A stretch of 64,000 nucleotides of DNA from Takifugu bimaculatus (Eukaryota > Chordata > Actinopteri > Tetraodontiformes > Tetraodontidae). Under the pieces are notes generated by a model, which saw only the letters and a list, made by a program, of their open reading frames with translations, did not search any database and was not told where the DNA came from. Location of the stretch: NCBI GenBank assembly GCA_004026145.2, contig CP034975.1, positions 3,326,398 through 3,390,397 of the forward strand, read 5' to 3'. The first letter of the stretch is position 1, and the number at the start of each line of letters is the position of its first letter. Of this stretch, positions 1-14,273 are shown one piece after another. Position numbers and translations under genes: made by a program.

Positions 1-582
1 TGAAGGGACGCGGTGCAGTTTGCTCCGTTCTTGGTCACGACATACACTTCTACTATTGCTGAAAAACAAACCGGCAGTCAGACAGAATTAAGGAAGAGAT
101 GACACAACAACACAATCAGATGCTGAGTGCATTTAATGACAGCCTGCAAGTAGCGCCTGCCATCACCTCTGTCAGTGGTGGCGCTGCATGGACCTGCAGC
201 ATCCGCTTCATGAAAGACCAGTCTGTCACTGCATTCTCCAGCACTTAACGCCAGACATGTGGTTCTTATTTCCAAGCCAAAGGAGAAGATTTAACATAAA
301 AGAGGGTGTGCAACAGTCCTCACATTCAGAACTCTGCCTGAGGCTGAAGGAGAAGAGGCCGCTTCAGGATTACCTCCGTTAAGGTGCCTAAGAATGTTTT
401 TCACCCATTAAAGTGTGCATCCCGGTAAACACGGTCACTGACATTCTGATTCCTCTCCAGCTGTTCAAGAAAGCAGCAGAAGGCAAGTATGGCCATACAG
501 AAGGATGCATCTTAGTTCTGCTTTGCCTTGGAAGTGTTCAAAATGAGGTGAGATTTTTAGAGTTGTGATTTCTGAGGTTCTC

Positions 583-803
583 GTAGCGTCCTCTGGTTTC
601 CTTCCACAGTCCAAAAACATGCACAGGCTGATTGGAGGCTCCAGATTTACCCTAGTTGTGAATCCTGTGTGTGCCCTGTAATAGGCTGGGGACCAATCCA
701 GGTTTTACCCCCACCAGTGACTGCTGGGAAAGACTCCGGCAACCCCCCCACAACCCTCATTATGTGTAAGTGGTAGTTAACAGAAGATGGATGGATGGAT
801 CAG
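583..803 (+). repeat. dispersed retroelement-type repeat with GGAT tail
   Basis: The stretch contains tttccttccacagtccaaaa, acatgcacaggctgattgg, a diverged middle, and a 3' end of gtaagtggtagttaac followed by agaagatggatggatggat. In many fish genomes a very similar string (stacked-G tail, 'cacagtccaaagacatgc', 'gataagcggt...gatggatgg') is highly repeated. The (GGAT)n tail suggests the 3' end of a non-LTR retroelement. The family name is not certain from memory, and this copy is visibly diverged. Confidence 0.6.
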
Positions 804-3311
804 AAAGAAAGACTAAGATCAACCTGGAAAAGATCAACTTTAACACGCAAAACAAGAAATAACAAGGAACAAACATTAAAACGCAGCCGAAACAACAGAC
901 TTACAGGATGCAGGTAAACAAGGGAAACAACATCCGAAACGAGTTAACAACATTTGAAGATCTGACACAGAAAATTCAGCTTAAATGCACACATGTAGGG
1001 GACTGACAACCAGGCGAAAGAACACAAATGGAACATAATGGACAAACAGAAAACACATGGAAGACAGAGGAGGGGAGAAAAGACAGGAAACAGAATAGAA
1101 GCAATAAGAAAATACCAGGGAAAAAAACAACATCTGAATGAATAAACACAGGATCCAGATAGTGATGTGATCATATTGATATATCCAAGTTTAGACTATA
1201 ACTGTATACAGTATTTATGCATTTGGTTTTAGATCATTTGGGAGGATACAGACAACCAAGTGAGTTCTTTACTCTTAGAATCCGTGCCTCTCGTGGTTTT
1301 GTGATTCTAATGGTGTGATTGACAGTCAGGATAATTCTTCTGCTCATTTGAAATTAGAAATACATACTGTTACAGTCAATCAACAGAAAGGAATTACTGA
1401 AACTGTACAAGCAAGGGAGACATCCTCAGGCACATTTAAGGGTGAGACTGATTTTCCAGCTGTCTCCCTCAGTGACCCACTGACCTGAGCTCAAAGCTAC
1501 TGGTCAGCTCACTTCAGCGCGTTCATGTCCATACGTATCAAATGTATGTCTGTATTAAAGATTAAAAACAATTTAGACATGGCTTATTCAGTTTTGGCTG
1601 TGAAGCACTAGAACTTTGACCAACCAAATCAGAATAGTTTAGGATGAATTTTGGACCAGGAGTCTGAAATCCCGCTGAGGTCAAAGGTGAAGCTGGTTCT
1701 GATTGTGGTTTTTGGAAAAAGAAAAGCAATGGACGCAAAATGATTCCTTTTTATTTTATTATTTCCCAGCTGCTACAGACAGCCATTATCCTGAACTGCA
1801 GTACTCAGTGGACGCCCATCTTTAGTAACATTATTGACCTTTTGCAGGCTCAAGGGGAGAGGCCAGATAAAATAAGGGGCCCCTCGATGGAGGAAAAATT
1901 GATATAATTTGGTGAAGTTTGATTAAATCATAATGCGGAACATAATGAATCCCCACCTTCGGTATTTCATCACTCATTGCAGTCATGCTATCAAGGCCCA
2001 AATATAACCTCATTATATATTCCATTTCTACCACATCCAAAAAAATAAATGATCCCTCCTCAACGTCAGGTATATATTTCATTATACTGTTCGCACAAGA
2101 GCTGGTGCCCCCTCCTCACGTATTCCCTCCTCATTACGTCTCCTTGAGTTATAGCCACCACTCATATCTACCAACTCCAAATGAAGGAGGCCTTTGCTGA
2201 TGGAGCGGGATCCAGATAAGGAAACCAGGGTGAAGCGTGCTGGTGAAAGGTTCAATTATTGCCATGATGGGTCTCAGGAAGTGTTTCACAATGACACTCA
2301 TTTAGCTCCAGTAGCGCTCTGCAAAAGCCTTGTTCTAAGCTGAAATGTCACCCTTGCGCATGTAATCTGGAATCAGCAGAGCAGTATAAACCCATATGAT
2401 CCCTTACAATGAATTTCCCTTAATTTCTACAGATCGGTTCGATGGGTTTTATCCATTACTGTGCTTTCAGATTACCCCTTTTCAACTGCAGCCATTGTAT
2501 CCAATTAAATAAGAAAAATCTGCGGTCAGGTCAGCGCATAATGAACTTGACCCCTGAGGTGGGGCAGATGATGTCCTAATCAGAGTCAATGAGCTAATCT
2601 ATTTAGACACAGGAGTCAAAGGTCGCAGATGAAGCTGAGATAAGAGATGGACTTAATGAATAACAATTGGTGGATTAAGTGGAAGGCGGCCCCAGAGAGA
2701 GGAGATTTGGCCAATGAAGTCTTGCAAGATTTCACGGTGAGAATGAGAAAACTGTGTCCTGCAGAATGATGGTGACAGAGTGTAAACTAGATTTTAATGT
2801 GCAGTCATGTTTCTGTGATTTTAGATGGTCAACTTCTGCTTTGAGACTCTACTGATCAGACAACACAGTCTTGTTTGTCTAAAAAATGATTAAATAGATC
2901 CCCGTTACCGATATGTAAGATGAGTGTATGCCTGTCCATTCCTGTTCATACATGATATATGAGTTGTGTCCTATAGATGTTTATTAAAGTCTACATTGTG
3001 GATCATCTTTTTAACATTCCAACAAATACAACATGTGAATAAACAAAGAACAATTTTTCCCATTAATGCCCATTATTTATTTATTCCAGCTAAATTGTGA
3101 AAGGGGCAGCATTCATATAGATTTATTTCAGTTAATGCGCCGCTCAGTCCGAAGACTTTTTTCCTGGGGGGGTCTGCCCGGCTCAACAAAGGTCACACCC
3201 GGCTCTGACCCCAGGGGTCACATGATGCCTGGCTGATGGAGATAGCTGGAGACCATCAGATAATAGAATTAAGATTTATATGTTGTGTGTCATGTGTTTG
3301 TGTAGCTGGTC

Positions 3312-3332
3312 CACACACACACACACACACGC

Positions 3333-3367
<35 letters not shown>
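3312..3367 (+). repeat. (CA)n microsatellite
   Basis: CA dinucleotides with two GCAC interruptions. They produce spurious Thr-His ORFs on both strands. Confidence 0.95.
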
Positions 3368-3369
<2 letters not shown>

Positions 3370-5627
3370 GTGTTGATTCACTGGGAGGATGTGCTGAAGC
3401 GTATGTGTGGTGTATTTGCTTCTGTCTGGCGACCCCTGAATGCATCATGGGAGATTCCAAAACCACGATTAAAAGTAGACCAGGGCAAGCTGAGGGTTCT
3501 GTGGAGCAGAGGGTTGTGTTTGCATCTCTGCCTCCACACATGCGAAAGGGAATCCCTTCGCCGATTGCACAAATATTACTTTCTATTTACTGTGTGGATT
3601 AGATAATTGGAGATAACAGCACAGGGCCTGTCAGCGCTGCTTCCATTATTCTGTTATCTATTCTCTTCAAAACATCAACATTTATTTTAAGGCCTATAGA
3701 AAGATAATGCCACAGTCATGGTAATATTGTGTTTGTAACCTGAATATTTTTTGTCTTTTATAACACTTTTACAGCAGACAAGCAAAAATGTGCCTCTCAT
3801 CTTTTTCCCAGTGGGGTTCGTGGCATTTGCAAAACTGAATGTTTTCTAATCTTTGGATTAGAAACGCAAGCATGAAAGGAATATACTGTTGATGGCTGCT
3901 AAATCGGATGACGTGTGTGAGGAAATTGACTGACAGTTGATGTTATTGTGCAATAAATACAGAATTGGCAAAAAACATGAATATGTTTGGACGTCTGTTG
4001 CTTGACACAAATTCATCACACAAAACTCCAGACGTGTGTGCAAAGAGCTAACACAACATAAATATTCCACCCTTTTGCAACATAAATCACTTTCTACTCT
4101 CATCCAGGAATTCTCTCATGAACTCAAAAAGGACACATGGAAGATCCTGTTCTTTACCCTTGGACCCCTCCAGCGTTGGTGCCAAGCATCCTAATGTTGA
4201 GTTGTGGCTACAGAGTTAAACATAAACAAATGTTTTGCCCCACGGGACTCTGAACAATAAGGATCTAGTGAAACAGGAATCAGAAGTTTGTAGCTACTGA
4301 GTCAATGTTGGGGTGAACGCTCTTATTCCAGCCTTTTTGGCATCCCCAGCCACGCAAACTGCCCCCCGGCTTCTCCGCGTGACGCACAAAGCCTTCCTGC
4401 CGCAAAGCCTCGCGCTTAACATGAGAAAGCACTTTGGTTAAGTTTCAACATGGAAGCTAAATGGTTTCGATTTTGATGATTGGGTTTTTACACGGAGCTT
4501 GAAATCTGGTCTCCCAGATCAACGGTTTCTCTGCGACTGTGTGATCCACCGCTGGCTCTCAAATCACCTCCAGCCCTCCAGGGATTTCCATGGTTTGTAC
4601 GCTTACCAGTCACTGTGATCACTGGGTCTGGATATGTAAGTGTTTGCAGAATGTTACATTAAAATCTGGCGCTTCCTCCTCCTCTTACTGCTGTTCTGCA
4701 CCACAACAAAAGACTTTTCCATTCTTACAATGAGAATCTTCTTATATCGACTGGCAGCGTTTGATGGATATATAGTCCAACTCTGCAAGAAGGGTTTATA
4801 AAGGTTCAAATAAAAACAGGAAAATGGCTTTAGTGTTCTTCCATCCTACTTAATTTGAAATGGCATTTCTTGCTCGGCTACGATACTTAGCCGAGCCACT
4901 TACTATTCTGACTTAGCAAATGCGGTTTCCTGAGTTTCAGAAATTTAAATTAACTTGGTTTTGTGATCCACACAAAACACAAAAATCAAGACTAGTGACC
5001 CTGAACCATAAAAAGGAAAACAACCCAAGGCAAACATCTGAGATTTAAGCAAAATAATCTCTACACATTTATTTATTTATCCAAGCTTTTTCTCAGGTGC
5101 AGCACAGGAAAATCTAATATTGATTATGTCTCAGATTTGCTGTTGTGTTAAACACTGGTCAGCATTTTCCCAGATGCATGAACTGGCACGATTGTGGGAC
5201 TAATGTCAGTCTAATTGCAGCACCAGAGCTCTGAATCCTCTCTTGGAAGGTTTCTTTTTTTTAATGGTGTGGACAGGCAGAGTGAACTAATTATCTGCTC
5301 GCTGTTTTCCCAGCCAAAGCTCGTAATTTAGTAGCAATTGACCTCCTGCAGTTTGCCAGCAAATGAAAACATGTAGGCAAGTCTGCTAACAAGGGGCCTG
5401 CAAGACCCAGAGGCTTCGTCTGAGTCCAGTTGTGCACGGACATGGAACCTCTTGCGTCGGTGCCAGTTTACATCTTGGCCCGTCTCTGGGGGACCATCGT
5501 CGTCCTCACACTGTATAAGGGCTTACAGCAGGAGGAGAGGTCTTCAGGGTGACAACTGCTAAATACGATTGTCCGCAAAACCGTATGTGCGCCTTCTTAA
5601 GGTGTGGGGGGGTGAGGGAGGGGGGCA

Positions 5628-5656
5628 TGTGTGTGTGTGTGTGTAGGGGGGGGGGG
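5628..5656 (+). repeat. (GT)n followed by a poly-G run
   Basis: About eight GT units followed by an 11-base G run. Confidence 0.85.
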
Positions 5657-7377
5657 TCGTCATTGGTTGATAATAATTCCAGCAGGAGTCTACATTTAGA
5701 GATGAAGCTGCACTCGTTATGTTTCAACCTCACCTTCTGGTTTGGGTTTCCAGCATACAAATGTGGCTCACCTTAATAGTTTTGGCAGCTACCGAAATGT
5801 TGCTTCTGGCTTGTAGGAAAACCTGCAGGAGGCAAAGTTTATAAGGACAAGGGACTTAATCCAGGAAGGTGCTTTTATTCTGGAGGTGGACAAGGAGGAG
5901 CCTTATCTGTCTGGCTTACTCACGTCTTTCTTACTCGTGTTTAGGAAGAATTTAGTTTCCTTTTTTTTATTAAATTAAAATTAAAAACATGTTCAAATTA
6001 ACCAGGAGCTTTTATTCAGGTTTGATTTGTTCATGTCAAGTCAGAAGACGGTTGTTCGGGTTTCTGTTTCTGCTCAGCTGAGTCCTCCACGTTGGCTAAC
6101 GACGAGAACTAAAACTGCTCTCTTGGTGGCAAAATGAAGCCAGAAATCCCAATGAAGTTTGATCTGCGTGAGAGCCAAAGGTCCAACCAGTACGATGGCT
6201 TTTCATGGTAAGACTACTGTGATGGTATTTTGCTTGCAGCAGCTTGTGATCCCAGCGACTGGCTGAGGAGGAAACACATCTGTCATCAATATGTTTGGAC
6301 CGCACTGTTCTGAAAGGCTTAATGAAGAACCTGTGGCTTGGAGAATTTCACTCATTCCGCTCTAATGCTACAGCTCTTTGTTCCTACTTAAATCAACTGT
6401 CTAACCGACGCCTCCAGATCCCCAGGATCTATCAGACCACAGTTTATTAGGAAGGATAAACCCACACATGCTGTAATTCTGGCAAGACTTAATTGCTATA
6501 TTTCACCATTATTATATATATTTTTTGCGCTATTATTAAGTTCCCACCTTTTGTTGGGTAATATGCTGTGTTCACATTTCCTCCGACTGAAGGGTTGATC
6601 ATTAAAAATGCTGCTTAGGCTGCACTCTTTGTGAACTTTTTTAATGCTTCCCGTGACCAGGATCCTGGGCTTCAGGAAAATAAAAATCCAGCACAGTGTT
6701 GTTTAATGTTCTCGCCCTGAAAACCAACTTTTGTGTCTTTCAGCCAAGCGAATGTCTTTTCTTCGCCCGTAACCACGAGGGAGCGTCAGGCTCCGGCTGC
6801 ATTGGTGCAATTTCCCGTTAATATGCAGTAAAGCCGCCTCTTGTTCTAGGCATCAAACTGTCAGCTTCATTGCTTCTGTGAGCTACAGCTGAAACATGAT
6901 GTCAACGTTTTAAATGTCAGCGAAACACTATTCATATACAGCATTTCCCATGAAAGTCATTTTTCATTGCCTTCTCCACGAGGTAAACATCTGCGACCTG
7001 AAATGAGACCCAGAGGGAAACATCCTGTGTACGAGGATGCTACTGTAATCAGCGGACGCAGACGCGTCCCTGTCAGCCCGCAGACGTCTTCCTCACGTCT
7101 GCCCGGCCTTCTCTTTTTATTGAGCTGCCATGTCTGATCATTTTGATTGGTTTCATTTGTTTGTCTGCGCTGTGACATCAATCACTGCTTTTATTTTATG
7201 GGATGTGTCTGCTGGCTGGCTGTAGTTTGCAGGAGCTGGGTTTGAGTCCAGCAGCTGGCCTACTGTACAAACACACAAAACACAAATACAGCGGAGAGGA
7301 AGCCATGTTTTACAGGGCTTTCTGTCACCATGGCGACACAAGGTGAAGATATGGTATTTATTTCTTCATATATCTAT

Positions 7378-7661
7378 CAGGGCTGTGAAATTACACCTGT
7401 GAATCCAGATTAACACCTGACACACTGACTGACACGTCGCCATGTGGATCGCAGAGCGCTGCGAACGGGTTAAGGACTCGAGTTTTACAGAGTTTGAAGG
7501 TTTCATTTCAAGATTGAGTATGATTTGTTTTTAATTTTTGTGGTTCTATTTTGACATCTGCCTTCTGTAATCTCCAGCTGTGACCTTTGACATGTTTTTA
7601 CCCTAATGAAATAAAATACAATTAACAATTTTAATTGTTATATTAATCATTGGCAGCCCTA
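7378..7661. mobile_element. possible hAT-type MITE
   Basis: The left end CAGGGCTGTGAAATTA and the right end ATTAATCATTGGCAGCCCTA form an imperfect terminal inverted repeat (AGGGCTG/CAGCCCT). CAGGG-type termini are typical of hAT transposons. The roughly 284 bp between them has no coding capacity. I see no clear 8-bp target duplication, so the call is tentative. Confidence 0.35.
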
Positions 7662-10546
7662 CTTGAGGTTATTGTGCTATATTCCTGCGGTCGAAAGTCC
7701 ATTTAGTCTAAATAATTAATGGTTGCAATATTTTAAGCAATATCCAAATTCATGTGGATTGTTTACAATAGAAATTTGCTATCAAATTTTTCAATTTGTT
7801 GCAGCATGTGATTATTTTCTCTTTTAAGATGGAAGAGTTAAATAACAAGAGGCCTATAGAAGAGGAGGCTACGGGAACGAGCGTATTGAGGCACAGCTCC
7901 AGGGTTTGCTGAGTCAGCTCCCACAACAAGCCGGTGAACATGCCACCCTGCTTCATCACACTCTTCTCATCCCGCCGTGAACATGAAGGTGGTGCATCAT
8001 CCCCAACTGCCAGACGGTCCGGATTGCTGTTTTTTTTTAGGGTGGGGGTGGGGGGGGAGTTTCGATCCAGAACCGCAGTCCATCGGGCTGACCAAGAATG
8101 TTTGGATGTCTTGTTTATTTATTTAAGCTAGGGGCGAAAGAATTCATCTTGAAGACCGCTCTTACCTCTGTTTGGCATTATTTTGAGGTGCAGTGATAGA
8201 AGAGAACTGCCTTTTGGGTTTTGCCCCCTCCCCAAAGTGAAGCCAAACGTCCATGAAAGCTTGCGGGAGGATGGGGGGGGCGGGGGGGGATTGGCAGAGT
8301 CAGAGGAAAGAGGGGAAACATTGTGTCAGAGTGAGATGTCTGACATGAGGCCGGGCTCTCTGACCTGGCACGTCCTGGAACGGCCTTGGCTCTCTGCAGA
8401 CAGTAAGGGGAGGGATGGAAAGAATAGACAGCAAAGATGGCGTGTGGAAAAAGCCAGGCAGCGTCGCCCTCCTTCCTTTCACCACGCAGGTCAACTGAGC
8501 ACTTTTTGAGTCAAAGAAATCCTCCGTGTGGTTTTAGCCTTTGGCAAACGCCAGACGAGTGAGGGATAAGGAGCAGTAGAGGCGTAAAGGAACGGCAGGA
8601 TAGTGGAAGTGGAAGCCTTGGTAGGCTGGAAAACCGGGGAAAATATGAGGCAGCTCCAGTCATTGATTAAACCGTAAAAGAGTAAAAAGGACTTGAAGGT
8701 AATTCTACACGTTTGTCCCGTTTAGTGTGTCGGGTTCTGTTTTATTCCCACAGCTGCTCTGTCTTTCACATCCCTTTTGGTTTTAGTGGGATTTCCACTT
8801 GTTTTTATGTGCATTTGATTTCATTTCAATGTAATACATCCACACTACGCTGCTCCCTCCATCGATGGCGCCTTCTTACATGTAGATTTAGTTACAACGT
8901 CCTGGCCTCATATCTGAACTCACAGACAATAATAGAGAATAAATAGCTCAGCCAGACTTTTCCCCGTGTCACCACTGTGGTTTGGTGATGATTACCACGA
9001 GTCCCTCTGGTTTATCCCGGCCTACGTTGCCTTTACTGTCGCCTTCCGACTAAACTGATCTGGTTAAAATTGCGCCAGCCACTTCGTGGAAATTGGCCTA
9101 TTTTGCGTTTTAGTCTTCCTCTTTTGTGAGACTGTAAAAACATTTGCTTGACATTCAGATGGAAACCAGGCTGAAGAGTTTAAGAAAGTTGCCAGAATTG
9201 GTTAATAGGTTAACGGGAAATGATCTCTCCTGGCATTTTTAACGCAGCTTTCAAACCTGTCACAGGCGGAAACAAGATACAATGATTAAACATGTGCTTA
9301 TTCAAGCTCACTCAACCACATTTCTATTCATTTATTTACCTATTTGAACGAACACTCCTTTACTTTTACTTTTCGTAAGGTCCAAAGTGTCAGGCAAGAG
9401 CCGTATTACTCAGACGATCAGAGTCCAAGTTAGCTGAACAAAAATATACTTATATATTTCACTGCTTATCCTACACAACTGCCAGACATCTGGCCGGTGG
9501 TTCCCTACAAAGACAGTTCACCTGCCACTCACACGGAGGGGAATGTGAGAGGTATGCACCGTTTGCTATCCTGGCTCAGCAATTGTAGAACGACATTCCA
9601 GTTGATATCAGTACAACACAAACAGCAGACTAAAAAATCCATCTTTCCAGACAGCACCTCCTCTGAAAACCAAACACATTTTTACCCCCTCCCACCCCCT
9701 TATTTTTTTCCTAAAGCGAGTGCTGTTTTGGCTTATTTCGACGATATTTTGCACAGCGTGAGTTTGCACAATAAAATTCTTTCATGTCACATCTTGTAAA
9801 GGTCAAACAACGCGTGGCGTTAAAGGATACGCTGGGCACGTCAGCGTATATTTTCCAAATTAAGAGTCAAGAAAACCCAGACACATTCCTGTAAGAAGTT
9901 GCGTTGTTCGTTGACAGGGGTGGTTATTTACTGCAAATGATTGGCTAGCATCAGAACATAAATAAAATAAATATCTAGAAGTGCTTCCAAGCAAGCCCCT
10001 TCCTTCAGAGACACAGATGATGTAAGGAGAACCCGTTTGTTAGCATACACCCAGATCAATTCCTGATATATTTGTTGCTATATTCCAACCACATTACTTG
10101 CTTTGTACGCTAATGACAACACAAATTTAGAGAGAGGTCCATGCAAATGACTCCCCCAGTAAGAGACCGAACTGACCTGGAATAATTACTCCAGAAAGAT
10201 CCGACTGCACATGTGAAATCTGCGTGCACAGATACTTAAAGAGAATGAACATGTTTGGCTTGGGGGGGGGGTTGGCACCTTGAGGTGGTGGCAACAAAAA
10301 CAAATGTTATGAGTGACAGATTTGGTGGATTTATTACTGGACGGTCAAGTGTAGTATGCGTACAAAATGGTCATTTGAAGGTTGGCGTGATGCTAAGCAT
10401 GTGTGTCAGCTAAACTGTGCCACTGGGCCACTTTGAACGCTCTAACAAGCATGCGTGTGAATGTTGGTCAGATTGTTCACGCGATCAGGTCGACCTCAGG
10501 ACAAATGAGCAAATGTGGTGCTTGCATATGCACAATAATTGGTTTC

Positions 10547-10592
10547 TGTGTGTGCGCGTTTGTGTGTGCGCGCGTGTGTGTGTGTGTGTGTG
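10547..10592 (+). repeat. (TG)n microsatellite with CGCG interruptions
   Basis: TG units interrupted by gcgcg blocks; alternating purine-pyrimidine throughout. Confidence 0.9.
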
Positions 10593-13461
10593 GTGACTCT
10601 GCTCTTCCCCTCACAGACATCAATAACAGTGCAAGACAACCGAGTCGCTCTGCAAATTGTCAAATGCGAACAGTTTACTAGCATCAGCAGTAGCTTTTAT
10701 CTCGGTGCCTAATGAAGCCATAAACTGATGCATATATATCACGATGACGCTCTCAGGAGGAGCAAAAGTGACTTCAAATAATCAGTTTGTTTATGTTGTG
10801 TCTCTTCAACAGATTTCCCTAAATCACATGCACACTGCTAATTTTGGAACAGCATTTCTGATCCCAACTTCAGACGTACTCGCTGGTGACTTCCTACCTT
10901 AAAAGGCAGCTAATCAGCCATAGAGATGCAGACGGGGTTGCAAAAATAACCCTAATTGGGCACAGTTGCTGAAATTCTTTGTGTTTGTTTGCGCATCGCA
11001 ATTAGGAGCTTTTCACATGCCAGTTGGACCATATCGGATGTTTTTGAGGACGAGTCTATGCCCCATAATTTTAATCACAGTGTATTTCAATCACCCATAT
11101 ATTAGACCAGATCAAACAGCCTCTCCTCTCGAGTCATTCAGACATGAAGCGGCAATTCCTTCCTGCATTCACACGAGTCAATGTTCAGAAACACTCCTCT
11201 TCCGAGGAGCCACATTGCACAATTGAGGATGTGAGAGTTTCCACGGAAATCTTCTGAGCACCAAAGGAGGGATGATGCATGTTGTTCAATGCCTGTGTTC
11301 GCTTTCAGACGCAGCCGGCTCCTCACAGTCATTTTCTGGGCTGGCGTCACTTCCTCGGTCTCTCACGCACCACATTTCTTTAAAAAATGTTTTGAGAAAA
11401 TAAGGCAGCAAAGAAGAGTCAAGGTGACGCGGCGCTCAGAAATCCCTCCATTACTGCAGCATGTGCGCACACATCCCTATTAATTCCTTCAGTGGGTTAG
11501 TCCACAGCTATCTTAGCAATTACAGCAGTTTCCCACGGGCTCCACCAATGGGCCTCTTAGCTAATATGCTAATGAATACAAATGGAGGTAATCTGTCTGT
11601 TCCCGGGATGAGCCTCGGTTACAGAGAAAGAGAGTTTCAGACACAGTTAGAAGCGAGTGAGTGATAATGAAGAACGCGGGGTCACTTCAGTTTATTCAAA
11701 CGTCTCCGGATTTCCGACGGTGCCCTGACCTCACTTTCCTATTCGCCTGACGCGGATAATGTCGTTTTCGGGATTCATTCGGGACGTCTCGGACGAGACG
11801 GGAAGCAGCGCAGACGCGCTTCGCATGAAATCCAGCTGTTGTGACAACTGACAGGGGTTTGGCCGTTCGGTAGTGGAGTGCTTCCCTTGGATGTGGTACC
11901 AACACACACTCAATGCTGCTCTGTTTTTGAACACTGTGTGTGTGTGTCATAAAGTGAAACAACATAATGACACAGGCCCCATTACACTCGGTATTTAGAG
12001 ATTAGACTAACACTGTGGTTTTGTGGTCTGAGTCATTTTGATGGTAACCATGTGTGCCAGAGGATATGCACACTCAGACTGCACTGAGGAATAATAGAAT
12101 AATGGATGCCAACATACCTGATCCACGATCAAGCGCTGTTTAGTTTTGCTAGTGCAGAGTCATTTATGATGAGCAATGAGTCACTGGAGCATTTTGACAT
12201 GTGCCGCTGCTTTAATTTGCTCACCAGCATTAGCTGGATGCTTACTAATCTTATCTCATTGGTGATTAATTGCCGGCCCCCTATTTGGTAGCACTTTACT
12301 CAGTGGCTCCCAAATCCGCTAACTTCAGGGGGGTTTATTTTACCTTAAATGAATATAATCTGCAATCAAACTTGTGGAATGATGGAATGTCCTCGAAGGT
12401 CCCTTCTGCACTTTGAAAACAACCAATTTCTGATGAAGTGTATGTTATTAATTTACAATTGAGACTAATATTAAACTGTGAGCAAATTGCATCTCATTTA
12501 GATGGATTTGTAATGAATTTTGCCACATGACAAAAAGGACTGGTACAAGTTGCTTTATAGGGGACATCAGGTTTAGCATACTTTAGGAAGGTTCACTCAA
12601 CCTAAATCCCCTTTACTTTACTGCTTACAGGCTACATCACACTCTGCAGCTGTCGAGCCGCGTCTCTGGTATTAACGCGTTTAACCTGCTAAAGCATCAG
12701 AGAAGCTTATGAAACATATCATTTGGGAGGCAGCATCAATTCAAATATTAAACAAAAAACGTGGACGTCTCAACATTTCCTGGAACTTTTATGATCAGGA
12801 TGTATTTTCAAATGGAATGAAAAACCAAAAATCCTGGTAATATGTGTGATTAGCATTTCCACCCGCAGCTTAAAATACTGGAATATGTGTCCAAATCAGC
12901 CTGATGTTGTATAGGCGAGTGGGAACGCTGTCAGAGGAAGCTCTTTATTTTTTTGTGGGTCATTATCCTCTGTGGGTTTTTTTCCAAAATCCCAGGTAAA
13001 GGACAAATGTTCCCTGACATCATGTGAAGCTGCCAACCAGCTCAATTTGGACTCTACAGTCCTGTGAAAGCAGTTGTTACTTTGTCAGGATAGGGTCCAA
13101 CACCACCCTCATCTCACCCAATGAGCACACTATACAACTAATTCACCCTTTCCCCGACTCCATTCTTGGCTAAACTCCCTTTTAAAACTTCAGCACTGTG
13201 AAGTTTTACCTACTTAAGTTCCCTTTAGTACCAAAGCCTAGGCAAGGTTATAACTAAAACATGCTGCAATAGTTGTGTTCACGGTACACAACATATACAA
13301 CAAATATACAGTACAGTAGTGTATAACACAACAGCTGGTAATACATAACTAACACAGTTGTAACTTATATATGACTGAACGGGGAAGTCCCCAGTTGGTC
13401 AAAGAGCTGTGACAAACCAAATCTAGAATCTAGAAACCAGTCCTTTATATGCACATGTGCC

Positions 13462-13498
13462 GTGTGTGTGTGTGTGTGTGTGTGCGTGCGTGCGTGCA
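13462..13498 (+). repeat. (GT)n plus (GTGC)n microsatellite
   Basis: A GT run followed by several gtgc units, about 95 bp before the 11-bp minisatellite. Confidence 0.9.
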
Positions 13499-13591
13499 TT
13501 TTCCCACAACACTGTTTCCAGCTAAGTCCAAGTTTGCTATGGAAATGCAACATCTCCACCAAGTCCGAGTCATGAGCTGAGCCAAGGTGAC

Positions 13592-14273
13592 ACCATATAG
13601 ATGCCACATAGACACCATATAGACGCCATAGAGACGCCATATAGATGCCATATAGACATCATATAGATGCCATATAGACACCACATAGACGCCATAGAGA
13701 CACCATATAGACATCATATAGATGCCATATAGTCGCCATATAGACGCCATATAGACATCATATAGATGCCATATAGATGCCATAGAGACACCATATAGAC
13801 ATCATATAGATGCCATATAGTCGCCATATAGATGCCATAGAGACACCATATAGACATCATATAGATGCCATATAGACACCACATAGACGCCATAGAGACG
13901 CCATATAGACACCATATAGATGCCATATAGACGCCATATAGACACCACATAGACGCCATATAGTTGCCATATAGACGCCATATAGACATCATATAGATGC
14001 CATATAGACACCACATAGACGCCATATAGATGCCACATAGACGCCATATAGACATCATATAGATGCCATATAGTCGCCATATAGACACCATATAGATACC
14101 ATATAGTCGCCATATAGACACCACAGAGACGGCATATAGACATCATATAGATGCCATATAGACACCACATAGACGCCATATAGATGCCATATAGACACCA
14201 TATAGATGCCACATAGACGCCATATAGACACCATATAGATGCCATATAGACACCATAGAGACGCCATATAGAT
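13592..14273. repeat. 11-bp minisatellite, 62 units in perfect register
   Basis: Hand-counting units from 13592 gives exactly 62 consecutive 11-mers of the pattern gccatatagac, with no insertion or deletion. Variants include accatatagac, accacatagac, gccatagagac, gccatatagtc and atcatatagat (eight identical copies). On the minus strand the consensus has no stop in any of the three frames, and each frame gives the same permuted peptide (MASIWRLYGVY-like). This explains several overlapping long ORFs of up to 196 codons that are not genes. The atc variant introduces TGA in one frame. Confidence 0.97.
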
